64,000 nt of DNA from a virus. A program made the translations under genes and the position numbers. The notes below the pieces were generated by a model. That model worked only from the letters and a program-made list of their open reading frames with translations, did not search any database and was not told the DNA's origin. Each line of letters opens with the position of its first letter. Position 1 is the stretch's first letter. Shown here piece after piece: positions 1 to 8,370 of the stretch. Where the stretch lies: positions 1-64,000 of the IMG/VR virus record IMGVR_UViG_3300047496_000204; one strand, given 5' to 3'.

Positions 1-55
1 AAGAGCAAGTACAAGTCAAATTGGTATTAATAATACAGAATTAACTATGGTGTAA
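1..55 (+). CDS. 3' end of an unidentified CDS
   Basis: An open frame enters from the left edge and stops with TAA at 53-55. The visible C-terminus is short and neutral and cannot be assigned to a family. It lies directly upstream of the packaging genes in a T4-like order, so a virion protein is likely by position only. Confidence 0.5.
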   Translation, partial: RASTSQIGINNTELTMV

Positions 56-72
56 ACTGTCCCAACATCCTC

Positions 73-80
73 GATAAATA
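73..80 (+). promoter_or_regulatory. T4-type late promoter GATAAATA
   Basis: The octamer matches the T4 late promoter element (TATAAATA) with G at the first position. It ends 4 nt before the ATG of the endonuclease at 85, so a transcript starting a few bases downstream would be leaderless for that gene. It more likely served the gp4-like gene before the endonuclease was inserted. Confidence 0.6.
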
Positions 81-84
81 AAAG

Positions 85-987
85 ATGAAAAAATTGTCTA
101 CCGAAGATTTTATAGATCGCGCTACAAACATTCATGGTAAAAAATACGATCTTTCTTTAGTCGAATATACAGGCATGCATATCCTTATATCTGTGATTTG
201 TCCGATACATGGGTTTTTTAAGCAAAAAGCCCAAGCACATCTTCTCTATGGTTGTAAAAAATGTGGTAATGAGCGGGGATCACTAATAAGAACTATTTCT
301 ATTGATACTTTTATATCTAGAGCTAATATAGTTCACGCTAATTTTTACACCTATAATAATATTAATTTTCGTTCTCAACATCAGAAAATCACCATCACAT
401 GCCCAAGACATGGTGATTTTTTACAAGCCGCTAATGATCATTTAAAAGGCTCTGGTTGTTTTAAGTGTGCTGGTAAGAGAAATATAGCAGGGTTGTTGAC
501 AAAAGAAGAGGTAATTGAAAGAGCTATAGTAAAGCATGGTTTATGTTATGATTATAGTGATACTGAATATACAGGATTCAACAAAAAAATAGAAATAATT
601 TGTAAAGAACATGGAAAATTTTCCAAAAGAGTCGATCTACATTTAAAGGGCGCCGGTTGTCCAAAGTGTGGAAGAAACATTAAGCAAAATCTTTGGTTGA
701 ACTCTATTTGTATTAAAGATAGAGAAGAAGTATTAGAAATAAACAACCGTCGTTTTATAGTTGATGGATTAGACAAAACCAAAAACATAATTTATGAATT
801 TTATGGTGATTATTGGCATGGAAATCCAAACAAGTATAATAGTGAAGAATTAAATGTTCAATATAATAAAACTTTTGGAGAATTATATAAAAATACGATT
901 GAAAGAAAAATTATTCTTGAAAATGCCGGTTTTAAAGTTATAGAAATATGGGAAACAGATTGGGATAATCAATGTCGAGCCCTATAA
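85..987 (+). CDS. Putative homing endonuclease, three zinc-ribbon repeats plus VSR-like nuclease domain
   Basis: The 300-residue protein has three repeats of about 60 residues (roughly 5-62, 71-128, 136-200). Each follows a pattern of F-x-x-R-A, H-G, Tyr-rich, C-P-x-H-G-x-F, H-L-x-G-x-G-C-x-K-C, as in free-standing phage endonucleases with DNA-binding zinc ribbons. The C-terminal part contains VDGLDK and EFYGDYWHGNP, resembling the very-short-patch-repair nuclease fold. It overlaps the gp4-like gene by 16 nt and interrupts the virion gene order, the usual pattern of a homing endonuclease insertion. A late promoter sits immediately upstream. Family is inferred from motifs; cleavage target unknown. 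Confidence 0.75.
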   Translation: MKKLSTEDFIDRATNIHGKKYDLSLVEYTGMHILISVICPIHGFFKQKAQAHLLYGCKKCGNERGSLIRTISIDTFISRANIVHANFYTYNNINFRSQHQKITITCPRHGDFLQAANDHLKGSGCFKCAGKRNIAGLLTKEEVIERAIVKHGLCYDYSDTEYTGFNKKIEIICKEHGKFSKRVDLHLKGAGCPKCGRNIKQNLWLNSICIKDREEVLEINNRRFIVDGLDKTKNIIYEFYGDYWHGNPNKYNSEELNVQYNKTFGELYKNTIERKIILENAGFKVIEIWETDWDNQCRAL

Positions 988-1430
988 AATCTGAATATAT
1001 ACCAAAAAATCCTGAAAAATACGTTGGAAATAAAAATAAACCAATAATATGCAGAAGTTCTTGGGAGAGAACGTTTTGTATTACTTTGGATACTCATCCA
1101 AATATTTTATCATGGGCATCTGAACCAGTGTCTATTCCATATTGGAATCCTTTTGCTAAAAGATGGTCTATGTATATTCCGGATTTCATAATTACTTACG
1201 TTGATACCGCCAATAAACAACATTGTGAAATGATTGAGATTAAACCGTGGAAAGAAGACCCTAGAAATCCAGCGGTAATGACTGGATCACCAAAAAATAA
1301 AGCTAGACTACAATTGGTTCAAGCTATCAATGCATTGAAATGGAAAGCTGGAATGTTATTTTGTAAAAAACGAGGCATACATTTTCGAATAATGACAGAG
1401 AAAGATTTGTTTGGCTCTGTTAGACGATAA
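972..1430 (+). CDS. 4: Head completion nuclease, T4 gp4-like
   Basis: The 152-residue protein matches T4 gp4 in length and layout: an N-terminal NP-x-K-Y-x-G motif, a S-S-W-E motif near residue 28, WASEPVSIPY near 47, YIPDFII near 66 and the acidic I-E-I-K-P-W strand near 90. This is the TnsA-like nuclease fold of phage head-completion proteins. In T4 gp4 acts on packaged heads before tail joining. It precedes terminase genes here. Its start overlaps the upstream endonuclease, so its original ribosome-binding site has probably been replaced. Confidence 0.8.
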   Translation: MSSPIKSEYIPKNPEKYVGNKNKPIICRSSWERTFCITLDTHPNILSWASEPVSIPYWNPFAKRWSMYIPDFIITYVDTANKQHCEMIEIKPWKEDPRNPAVMTGSPKNKARLQLVQAINALKWKAGMLFCKKRGIHFRIMTEKDLFGSVRR

Positions 1431-1474
1431 CATCAATCATACAAAGAAATCGGTATCATATATATCAGGAATAA

Positions 1475-1571
1475 CTACCCCACCTGATCAATATATTCTT
1501 CATTGTCAAAGCTATCTACACAGGTTCCAACAAATTTTCTACCTTCAAATAATTTAATCCAAATGACGCAT
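1475..1571 (-). pseudogene. Short minus-strand reading frame with a frame break
   Basis: On the minus strand a TATAAATA element (1577-1584) lies just upstream of an ATG at 1571. After the ATG the frame stops quickly, but with one base removed it continues as about 31 residues of ordinary-looking sequence (IKLFEGRKFVGTCVDSF) to a TAG at 1475. Weak evidence for a small decayed late gene. Confidence 0.3.
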
Positions 1572-1576
1572 GTGAG

Positions 1577-1584
1577 TATTTATA
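1577..1584 (-). promoter_or_regulatory. Late promoter TATAAATA, minus strand
   Basis: A perfect T4 late consensus on the minus strand, back to back with the plus-strand GATAAATA at 1587-1594. Confidence 0.5.
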
Positions 1585-1586
1585 TA

Positions 1587-1594
1587 GATAAATA
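1587..1594 (+). promoter_or_regulatory. Late promoter GATAAATA
   Basis: Ends 5 nt before the ATG of the GIY-YIG endonuclease, the same spacing seen at 73 and 51027. Confidence 0.6.
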
Positions 1595-1599
1595 GTTAT

Positions 1600-2430
1600 A
1601 TGAATATATTTTATGTTTATGCTTTATTGGACCCTATACGAAAATTGCCGTTTTATATCGGAAAAGGTAAAAATAAACGAGCATATATGCATTTGAATGA
1701 AAAGCTTGAAAAAACTGATAACAAGCGCAAATGGCATAGAATACACAAAATCCGTATTGCTGGATTTGAACCAGTAATCTGTAAAATAATAGAAAATGTA
1801 AATGAAACCTACGCTTTAGAAATTGAAAAAAGTATAATACGGATTTTTGGGCGTATTGGATTTGAAGAAAACGGAATTCTTACAAATCTGACCGAAGGTG
1901 GTGACGGTATTTCTGGTCATCGTCATTCAAAAATATCTAAAATTAAAATGAGTAATTCTAAAAAAGGTAAAAAGAGACAGCCTACTTCCAATGAAACAAA
2001 GAACAAAATTTCTGAATCCAATAAAGGCAAAAAACATAATATAACTTATACCGAAGAAGATAGAAGTAATATCGCTGCAAGAGCCAGAGATAATTGGACT
2101 AATATGAGTTTGAAAACAAAAGAAAAAGTTTTGGAAAACATAACCTATCGAGTAAAATCTGTAGAAGAAAAAGAAAAAATAAGTAAATCCAAACGTGGAA
2201 AACCTATGAAAGCTGAACATTATAAAAATATGTTGGCATCTATAACTCCAGAGAGAAATGCCAAAATAAGCAATGCCAACAAAGGTAAACCGAGAACACC
2301 CGAACACACCGCTGCTATTATAGCAAGTAGAATTGGAAAACCTAGATCATCTGCTCAAATAGCGGCAAGCGATGCGAGAAAAGTTCCGTGGTCTGAAAAT
2401 AGGAGAAACGCACAAAGGAAGAAAAAATGA
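1600..2430 (+). CDS. GIY-YIG homing endonuclease with NUMOD3-type repeats
   Basis: Of 276 residues, the N-terminal 100 hold the GIY-YIG nuclease: FYVYALLDP with PFYIGKGKNKRAYMH for the GIY-YIG strands and conserved Arg, and a later acidic helix. Residues about 105-270 carry repeated basic helices with patterns such as SKSKRGKP, NANKGKPRTPEH and SRIGKPRSSAQI, typical NUMOD3 DNA-binding motifs. It resembles T4 Seg proteins. Its stop overlaps the start of the small terminase gene by 4 nt (ATGA), so it sits between gp4-like and TerS as a free-standing insertion. Late promoter immediately upstream. Confidence 0.9.
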   Translation: MNIFYVYALLDPIRKLPFYIGKGKNKRAYMHLNEKLEKTDNKRKWHRIHKIRIAGFEPVICKIIENVNETYALEIEKSIIRIFGRIGFEENGILTNLTEGGDGISGHRHSKISKIKMSNSKKGKKRQPTSNETKNKISESNKGKKHNITYTEEDRSNIAARARDNWTNMSLKTKEKVLENITYRVKSVEEKEKISKSKRGKPMKAEHYKNMLASITPERNAKISNANKGKPRTPEHTAAIIASRIGKPRSSAQIAASDARKVPWSENRRNAQRKKK

Positions 2431-2969
2431 GACAAAATTCTAAAATATTAGAGACTCTGAATTTACCGAGTCTGGAAGAAGCTCTAGGTGTAAAAACCAA
2501 CACTGAAGAATGTGATGAAGTTGATGCCATATTCAACGATACTATTAATCAAGAGCATTTAAACCAGATTGTTGATTTTGCTGATAATGCGGCGTCAAGT
2601 TTAGCCATGCTTGAAGGAGATGGTCATAGTGAAGCTATGGATGAAATTCATAAAGAAACACTTCAACATGCTCGTGATCTTATGGATTTAGGTTTCAATG
2701 TAGATCAACGTTCGGCTGCAACCATCTTCGAAAAAGCAAACATGTTATACTCTACAAGTATGAATGCAAAAATTTCTAAACGTGATGCTCAACTTAAAGC
2801 TATGAAATTGATGTTAGATAAAAGAAAACTTGAATTAGAAGAAAAGAAATTGTCCCATCTTATAGGTGACAAAGAACCTATTGCTGCTACCGGAACGGTA
2901 GTGTCCGATGATCGTAATGATATTATTAAACAAATGCGGGATTTGATTAAAGAAACTAATGTAAAATAA
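2427..2969 (+). CDS. 16: Terminase small subunit, T4 gp16-like
   Basis: The 180-residue protein has an acidic N-terminus, a central helical region with HARDLMDLGFNVDQRSAATIF, then a long amphipathic coiled helix (about 110-145) rich in Lys and Leu. This matches the layout of T4 gp16, which binds DNA and regulates the TerL motor. It lies in the packaging/virion block, though TerL itself is about 7 kb downstream. Assignment rests on pattern and position, so an alignment would be decisive. Confidence 0.7.
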   Translation: MRQNSKILETLNLPSLEEALGVKTNTEECDEVDAIFNDTINQEHLNQIVDFADNAASSLAMLEGDGHSEAMDEIHKETLQHARDLMDLGFNVDQRSAATIFEKANMLYSTSMNAKISKRDAQLKAMKLMLDKRKLELEEKKLSHLIGDKEPIAATGTVVSDDRNDIIKQMRDLIKETNVK

Positions 2970-3422
2970 TCAAGTTTTGAGATTGTTAGAAGAATCAAAA
3001 GTTCCTCTATTATTAACGGATTTGAGTTGATTTGGAGAGAATACCCAGCCGGTAAATGTTCCATCGCCATCACTTAATATGGCTCCATCATAGTCTCTTC
3101 TGAGTTCCCATAAACTTTTTTTGTCATATTCTCCCCAACCACATGGTTTTTGTAAAGAAACATATAGTTCTAATATTTTTCCAGAACCTTGTGCCCCAAC
3201 TTCGCCCGCTTCAATAGCAGATTTGTCAGAAGTAAACCAAATAATACCTTGTGTAGTCTTTTTCAAATTGAAGGCTCTGAAATTTGTTCCTGTCCCATGA
3301 TACACAATTCGTGGGGTTCCATCTGAATATACAACTTTGCTATTTTTAAACCATCTAACGAAGTTTTCATTAGATGTTATGGGATTATTTAAACCTTCGA
3401 CGATCTTTATCCATTCGCGCAT
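2970..3422 (-). CDS. Small ADP-ribosyltransferase-like protein
   Basis: On the strand opposite its neighbours. The 150 residues contain RIVYHGTG (ART motif I, His replacing Arg), FTSDKSAIEAG in the place of the S-T-S strand, and YDGAI followed by VFSPNQL near the C-terminus, as in polyvalent-protein ART domains of phages and mobile elements. Such enzymes transfer ADP-ribose from NAD+ to proteins or nucleic acids. Upstream on the minus strand lies TAATAAATA, a late-promoter-like element. The acidic ExE is not obvious, so activity is uncertain. Confidence 0.6.
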   Translation of the reverse strand: MREWIKIVEGLNNPITSNENFVRWFKNSKVVYSDGTPRIVYHGTGTNFRAFNLKKTTQGIIWFTSDKSAIEAGEVGAQGSGKILELYVSLQKPCGWGEYDKKSLWELRRDYDGAILSDGDGTFTGWVFSPNQLKSVNNRGTFDSSNNLKT

Positions 3423-3480
3423 CCTTGTATTTATTATATTAAGCTAAATACTGGATAACCCATTGATGGTGATTTAAAAA

Positions 3481-4251
3481 ATGAAACTACAAGATTACAT
3501 TGCCGAAACCCAGAAAGTCTATAGTTATAGATTAAAAACAATTTTTCCTATGGATGATGATGTTATGGATAAAATCGAACAAGTTTGTCTAAGATATTCA
3601 GTAGTTGACCTCACGAAGCCGATCAAAACTATCCTTCAAAAAAATCCATTAGATTTTCAAAACACCAAAGCTGCGGAAGTTTATATGGTTGATCTTACTT
3701 TTAAAATGCCAGCATCTTCTTATGTTTTGGCGCAAGAGTTTAGAGTTGCATTAGGTGCTCCAGAAAATTCCGTAATCGTTAAAGGATTGAATGATCCTAC
3801 TGAAGTTGAAAATGAACACATTTCAGCTTTAGATGATATGGATGCTGAAGCTAAAAGATTGGGAATGAAACAATCTGGTTTGTTGAACGACCCAACCTAT
3901 TCGGAAGTTACGACACCAACTGATCTATATGGCGCCGTTCATAATCAGAAATTTTTGGATGTTCTTAGAGCCGTTCAAAAAGAACGTGAAGCAGCACAAA
4001 AAATTGATGCTCCAAATGCGCTGTTTAAATGGATGGACCTTCCTGATCAAGTAGATGCAGACGACATGGCTTACAATAAAGATATCAAGGATGCTCCTAA
4101 ACTTGGTGATGCAAGTAAAGCCGAAAAAGGTAATTTAAATGGAGTTTCTAATGCTGGAAATCTGACTGACGTTAATAGAGTATATAAGAGACAATACGGA
4201 AAAGATGGAAAAGTTACGATGATGTCTCGTAAAGTGAATGATGGTGTATAA
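3481..4251 (+). CDS. Putative virion structural protein
   Basis: 256 residues, not recognised. The N-terminus (MKLQDYI) resembles the short leader common to virion proteins of T4-like phages. It is followed by an alpha/beta region and a low-complexity C-terminus rich in Asn, Lys and Gly. It sits between TerS and another structural-looking gene, with stop and next ATG adjacent at 4251/4252, so the two are probably co-translated. Confidence 0.5.
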   Translation: MKLQDYIAETQKVYSYRLKTIFPMDDDVMDKIEQVCLRYSVVDLTKPIKTILQKNPLDFQNTKAAEVYMVDLTFKMPASSYVLAQEFRVALGAPENSVIVKGLNDPTEVENEHISALDDMDAEAKRLGMKQSGLLNDPTYSEVTTPTDLYGAVHNQKFLDVLRAVQKEREAAQKIDAPNALFKWMDLPDQVDADDMAYNKDIKDAPKLGDASKAEKGNLNGVSNAGNLTDVNRVYKRQYGKDGKVTMMSRKVNDGV

Positions 4252-5361
4252 ATGAGCTTGAAATCTGATCTTGAACATATCGTAACTGCATACGACAAAA
4301 AACAATCTACGAAAAAAAACTATAATATATATGCGATAGCTCAATACTTAAAGCGTGTTGATGAAGTTTTGATGGCTGTAAAAAAAGGTAAGAGTGTAAA
4401 AGACGCTGTTAGTGACGGTTTTAATGATAGATTGCGCGATTTTATTCTGAAAAATCTTGAAAAGCGTGGTCATATTGAAGTGTCTGAGGATGTTCAAGAG
4501 TTTGAATATACGGATTTTGATCGTCAGACCCGCAACAAAACACGTCCAGTTCCAGCTAGATATGCGGATAATGCATTGGAATTAGATGAAGACGATGAAT
4601 TGGATGAGGATGTTCAGCAATATGATTACACGGATTTTGATCGTCAGACTAGAAATAAGACCCGTCATGTTCCTGCAAGATATTCTGATAATGCGTTAGC
4701 ATTGGATGAAGATTACGATATAGTAACATTAGATCGTCTTCAAAAAATAATGAATAATGCTGGTATTACTGACGATGAAATTTCTAGAGGTATTGAATTA
4801 AGTCATTTAGGATATCAGCGTTTAGCAGTTCAAATGAACGTGAATGTGTCATCTCTTCGAGAAATGTTAAATTTTTTGATTACTAGAATGCGAGAAGAAG
4901 AATCTTCAGATACTATAATGGCTGAGGAATACGAGGAGTTATTTGATGACCAACGATACAGCTACGAAACTGATGCTCTTGGGAGTGTTACTATTAGGGA
5001 CATCAATAGTGGTAAAGAAATTTTTTTGCGAGGCCATGAGGCTACCATATTTTTGAATGCGGTTAAAAGCGATTCAGTAAACGATCAACTTTTAATGGGT
5101 ACTTATATGCCAGATACATTAGATGAAAGTTATCAAAATTTGGATGAAGATAGTTACGCAAATGAAATAGCCTCAAACTATGGAACATATAATTTTCCAT
5201 GGAAATTTCACGAATTTAGTGGAACTGGAACCGCAGAATTTTCAGATAATGGAATTAGTTTAGTATCCGTCAGAGACAATGATGGAGACGAAATGTCTAT
5301 TGATGATATGGAGCGCACAGAGATCACGAAACAGGCTGTAGAGTTTATTGGGAGCGTTTGA
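4252..5361 (+). CDS. Putative structural protein with an internal duplicated motif
   Basis: 369 residues, acidic, no family recognised. Residues about 85-116 and 121-152 are near-identical copies of a motif containing YTDFDRQTRNKTR followed by VPARY and DNALxLDE. The corresponding DNA (about 4498-4597 and 4606-4702) is a diverged direct repeat. The rest is acidic with helical segments. Its stop overlaps the Nudix gene start (TGATG), which argues for one transcript. Confidence 0.55.
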   Translation: MSLKSDLEHIVTAYDKKQSTKKNYNIYAIAQYLKRVDEVLMAVKKGKSVKDAVSDGFNDRLRDFILKNLEKRGHIEVSEDVQEFEYTDFDRQTRNKTRPVPARYADNALELDEDDELDEDVQQYDYTDFDRQTRNKTRHVPARYSDNALALDEDYDIVTLDRLQKIMNNAGITDDEISRGIELSHLGYQRLAVQMNVNVSSLREMLNFLITRMREEESSDTIMAEEYEELFDDQRYSYETDALGSVTIRDINSGKEIFLRGHEATIFLNAVKSDSVNDQLLMGTYMPDTLDESYQNLDEDSYANEIASNYGTYNFPWKFHEFSGTGTAEFSDNGISLVSVRDNDGDEMSIDDMERTEITKQAVEFIGSV

Positions 5362-5870
5362 TGCGGCCTAGCATTCGAGATTTACTGAATATTATTCGGG
5401 AAGCCGACCAAGGCGACCCTGATGCTGAACATTTTGATGCTCTCCGTAAAACGGGATTTTTTGGCAAAGCAGGGGCAGGATGTATATTTTTAGCGAAAGA
5501 TACAAATAGAATTCTGTTAGCTCATAGATCAAAATATGTAGAACAACCTGGGGATTTTGGAAATTTTGGCGGCGCCATCAACAGCGGTGAAAATCCGGAA
5601 GAAGCGGTCAAACGTGAAGTTTATGAAGAAGCTGGATATATTGGTAAATTTGTATTGGTTCCTTTATTAATATATACAAACGGTTCTTTTAAATATTATA
5701 ATTATGTTGCGGTCGTAAGAAGTGAATTTACACCAAAATTAGATTGGGAAAATCAAGGTTTTTTATGGTGCGAATGGGGTAAGTGGCCACCAAATTTACA
5801 CTTTGGTATGCGTTCGCTTTTTTCAGATAATACAAGCGTTAATACTATCAAAAAAATTATGGAAAAATGA
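5361..5870 (+). CDS. Nudix hydrolase
   Basis: The Nudix box is clear at about residues 68-90: GGAINSGE, then five residues, then AVKREVYEEAGY, matching G-x5-E-x7-R-E-U-x-E-E-x-G-U. Nudix enzymes hydrolyse nucleoside diphosphates linked to another moiety, such as ADP-ribose, NADH, dinucleoside polyphosphates or mRNA caps. Substrate cannot be read from the sequence. In this genome, ADP-ribose or NAD-derived substrates fit the nearby ART and Sir2 genes. I prefer the ATG at 5361 overlapping the previous stop over the upstream TTG at 5358. Confidence 0.85.
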   Translation: MRPSIRDLLNIIREADQGDPDAEHFDALRKTGFFGKAGAGCIFLAKDTNRILLAHRSKYVEQPGDFGNFGGAINSGENPEEAVKREVYEEAGYIGKFVLVPLLIYTNGSFKYYNYVAVVRSEFTPKLDWENQGFLWCEWGKWPPNLHFGMRSLFSDNTSVNTIKKIMEK

Positions 5871-6168
5871 TGATTGTTATTGGAGAAAATCCGTCCTATA
5901 AATTTTCAGATATGTCAAAAGGTCAAGATATAGGTTTAATTAGAGATAAAAATTCTCAATAGAGTATGTTCCTACTTATACTTCCATAATCAATGAATTT
6001 ACGTGGCAATGTATTGATTCGTCCCCAAAATATCCGAGAATTCAAAAGTTTTTGACTTTTTGGCAGAAAGAAATTGATGCGATCATCAAGGAAATTCATT
6101 TGGCTGATCACCGTGGACTAGCTCGCGGTTTTAGAAATATTCACGAAATTACGGGAACCAAAAATTAG
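5867..6168 (+). pseudogene. Small gene (about 100 residues) broken by a 1-nt indel
   Basis: The ATG overlaps the Nudix stop. The frame reads about 30 residues, then meets TAG at 5960. If one A is restored in the A5 run near 5920, the frame continues as plausible protein (EYVPTYTSIINEF, later EIHLADHRGLARGF) to TAG at 6166-6168. Length is 3n+2, consistent with a single missing base. Function unknown. Confidence 0.55.
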
Positions 6169-6170
6169 GC

Positions 6171-6198
6171 TTGACTGTCCATAATTTTTAGATAAATT
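6171..6198 (+). promoter_or_regulatory. Early sigma70-like promoter
   Basis: TTGACT, 16-bp spacer, TAAATT, upstream of the gene at 6217 with its GGAGGG ribosome site. Same spacing as the TATCTT promoter family. Confidence 0.5.
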
Positions 6199-6216
6199 CT
6201 TCCTATTGGAGGGATA

Positions 6217-6603
6217 ATGATAGTTTACAGATTTACAAAAATTAATATGGGAATTAATAAACGTCCTGTTGCCACTTTTCGAGTGAATATACCAGATATT
6301 TTGGAGAAAGATGGTCGTAGACAGATCATAAGTCTTAATGCCTTTTGTAATGGATTTAAAGGACGAAAGCCGCCATGTATTACAAAACCTCCGGTAGCTC
6401 CGTTTCTTTATTTTGGTGAGAGGGAAGAGAAGTTTATCGAGCAATGCGAATATATGGATCACCAATATAAGAAATTGAAAATTACCCATTTAGATAATCG
6501 TGAACTTCCGTGTTCAGAACACAGTTCTATTTGGGAATTTTATAAATTCATTGGTTATGACTACAAGACAAGAAAATGGAGTGAAGTAATTGAAATTTCC
6601 TGA
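6217..6603 (+). CDS. Hypothetical protein
   Basis: 128 residues, mixed alpha/beta, no family recognised. A strong ribosome-binding site (GGAGGG) lies 8 nt upstream. Its end overlaps the next gene by 14 nt. Confidence 0.65.
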   Translation: MIVYRFTKINMGINKRPVATFRVNIPDILEKDGRRQIISLNAFCNGFKGRKPPCITKPPVAPFLYFGEREEKFIEQCEYMDHQYKKLKITHLDNRELPCSEHSSIWEFYKFIGYDYKTRKWSEVIEIS

Positions 6604-7591
6604 AAAATTTTATCTTGGAATTCAAGATTATCTTCCGCTGGATTCTGAAAATCCTCCGCTTGGATTTGCCACACCTTGGGGAACTGACAAAGCGTTTGAT
6701 AGCAGAAGAGAAACTGTCGATAATTGGGTAAGTAATTATGGAAACCGTAAAAAGAATTATCAAGGTTTCATTATAGATAATGATCCTCAAGAAGGATTTA
6801 CCTTTGAAAAAAGTGTATCTCGATGGATTACAAGTAATAAGTGGTTTACGATAAACGATCCACGAGGCTTCCAATTACAAATAAGTGCTGAAAATCTTGG
6901 TAATATTATTTTGAATAACACCATAGAAAAAGGTAAACTTATTGGTAAATTTGTTTGGGGTAGAAATGGATCAGTTAATTATTTGTGTGGGATCGAGCAT
7001 CCTGAATATAATTTACACAAAGACCATATACAACGACCTATTAAACCGGGAGATAAAATTCGTATTTCCAATCAAGAAGTTATTTTTGTTGGCATTTATT
7101 ATCTCGACTTAATTGGGATAACTTCTCGTTATGTTGAAACTTCTTCTGGAAGAGTTTATCATCAATCTGATGTAGATTACGATCAAATGCTTCATGGTCT
7201 TCATAGTTATAATTATAATCGTTTCCGCCGCCCTCCAGTCTTATCCGAGACTTTTTCATTTTTTAATAAAGATGCCAAGCCATGGTATGTCTATGAAACA
7301 GTACCTAAGAACTTGGAATGGCAGGGCCTGATGGTAGATGATTATAATAAGAAGTATATGATCGCAAGAAAGCCGTCAACGTTTCAAATAATTGCAGAAA
7401 ATTGCGAATTTACAGTTCCGGATGATACTTTCGTTGGAATATTTTCATTTTCGAATGAAAATAAAGTGGCGCGCATGTATCCAACGAAAAAGGAAATGAA
7501 CGCTAATCCCGCGTTATCAGTAGAAGAAATTCAAAACAAGTTAATCGAAAATGAATTTCAACGCGATTTTTATGGAAATTTGTTTCTATAA
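6590..7591 (+). CDS. Hypothetical protein, likely TTG start
   Basis: 333 residues, unrecognised, rich in aromatic residues and beta-strand patterns. The most upstream plausible start is a TTG at 6590 with GGAG about 9 nt before it. It overlaps the upstream gene, so the two are probably translated together. Confidence 0.6.
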   Translation: MKFPEKFYLGIQDYLPLDSENPPLGFATPWGTDKAFDSRRETVDNWVSNYGNRKKNYQGFIIDNDPQEGFTFEKSVSRWITSNKWFTINDPRGFQLQISAENLGNIILNNTIEKGKLIGKFVWGRNGSVNYLCGIEHPEYNLHKDHIQRPIKPGDKIRISNQEVIFVGIYYLDLIGITSRYVETSSGRVYHQSDVDYDQMLHGLHSYNYNRFRRPPVLSETFSFFNKDAKPWYVYETVPKNLEWQGLMVDDYNKKYMIARKPSTFQIIAENCEFTVPDDTFVGIFSFSNENKVARMYPTKKEMNANPALSVEEIQNKLIENEFQRDFYGNLFL

Positions 7592-7594
7592 CGC

Positions 7595-7622
7595 TTGACG
7601 AATGAATTAAAAGTGGTATCTT
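7595..7622 (+). promoter_or_regulatory. Early promoter, TTGACG-N16-TATCTT
   Basis: TTGACG (7595-7600) and TATCTT (7617-7622) are separated by 16 bp. One of at least six copies of this exact architecture in the window. Confidence 0.7.
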
Positions 7623-7649
7623 ATAATATAAATTATAGGAGACCACCAC

Positions 7650-7868
7650 ATGAACCTAAATCCTTTCGCCACTCGCTTTGCGCTCCTGGCCACAATCATC
7701 TATCTTATCGTCGGTTTGACGATGGGTTTCGTCATGCAACATTATCTTCCAGCCATGAATACCCTCGGCGTCGGTTTCTATGCCCTGACTTGGCCCGCAG
7801 AACTGATCGACGGCACGTTTCACACCAAACTCGTTACTATTCCCGATTGGGTTTTCACTTTCAAGTAG
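7650..7868 (+). CDS. Small membrane protein
   Basis: 72 residues with one hydrophobic segment at about 9-29 (FALLATIIYLIVGLTMGFV), so likely an inner-membrane protein. A ribosome site (TAGGAG) lies upstream after the early promoter. Codon use is more GC-rich than its neighbours, as if for strong early expression. No family recognised. Confidence 0.75.
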   Translation: MNLNPFATRFALLATIIYLIVGLTMGFVMQHYLPAMNTLGVGFYALTWPAELIDGTFHTKLVTIPDWVFTFK

Positions 7869-7878
7869 GAGACTATAT

Positions 7879-8133
7879 ATGCAATATCTGCGTTTAAAGT
7901 GGGGAACGATCAAAGGTTGGAATAACCTTAGTGATGAATCTTTTGCTATTCTTAAGCGATATTTCGATGAGCCTACTGCTATGGGCGCCGCTCAACGAGA
8001 CGACACGGATACGCAAAAGGCAGCTATTTGTGAACTGATCGATTCCGTTGATATTATCGGTAACGATTGGACTGGTGAAGATATGACTAAGGATGAAGCC
8101 AAGGCTTACGTTCTCAATTATGGTAAGGATTGA
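7879..8133 (+). CDS. Hypothetical protein
   Basis: 84 residues, acidic, helical. TAGGAG lies 9 nt upstream. Follows the membrane protein in the same early operon. Confidence 0.65.
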   Translation: MQYLRLKWGTIKGWNNLSDESFAILKRYFDEPTAMGAAQRDDTDTQKAAICELIDSVDIIGNDWTGEDMTKDEAKAYVLNYGKD

Positions 8134-8136
8134 GCT

Positions 8137-8370
8137 ATGGTCGTCGGCTGCTACTCTATGGATTTATATTGCGATACACCCAGACATGTATATGGTGGTC
8201 CTTCCCAATTTACTGGTCATACAGAAGGCGAATGTTTAAAGGAAGCACGATCTCGCGGTTGGAAGTTTAATCGTGCAAAAACGTTAGCATTACGATCTCG
8301 CGGTTGGAAGTTTAATCGTGCAAAAACGTTAGCATTCTGTCCCGAATGTTCAAAAAAGGAAAAGAAATAA
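8137..8370 (+). CDS. Zinc-ribbon-like small protein with internal tandem duplication
   Basis: 77 residues. N-terminal Cys residues and a C-terminal C-P-E-C pair suggest a zinc site of a kind common in small phage proteins. A 45-bp in-frame tandem repeat (8248-8292 and 8293-8337) duplicates 15 residues containing RSRGWKFNRAKTLA. Without it the protein would be about 62 residues. Confidence 0.6.
   Translation: MVVGCYSMDLYCDTPRHVYGGPSQFTGHTEGECLKEARSRGWKFNRAKTLALRSRGWKFNRAKTLAFCPECSKKEKK
8248..8337 (+). repeat. 45-bp perfect tandem repeat, two copies
   Basis: Two head-to-tail copies inside the zinc-ribbon gene keep the frame. Only the base at the outer junction differs. The lack of divergence suggests a recent slippage or unequal crossover. 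Confidence 0.9.

Noticed and set aside
1600-2430. Group I intron around the GIY-YIG gene
   Set aside because: Flanking gp4-like and TerS genes are both intact, so it is a free-standing endonuclease.
5900-5962. Programmed -1 frameshift at the A5 run
   Set aside because: The slip site does not follow the X-XXY-YYZ pattern and no downstream structure is evident; simple indel preferred.
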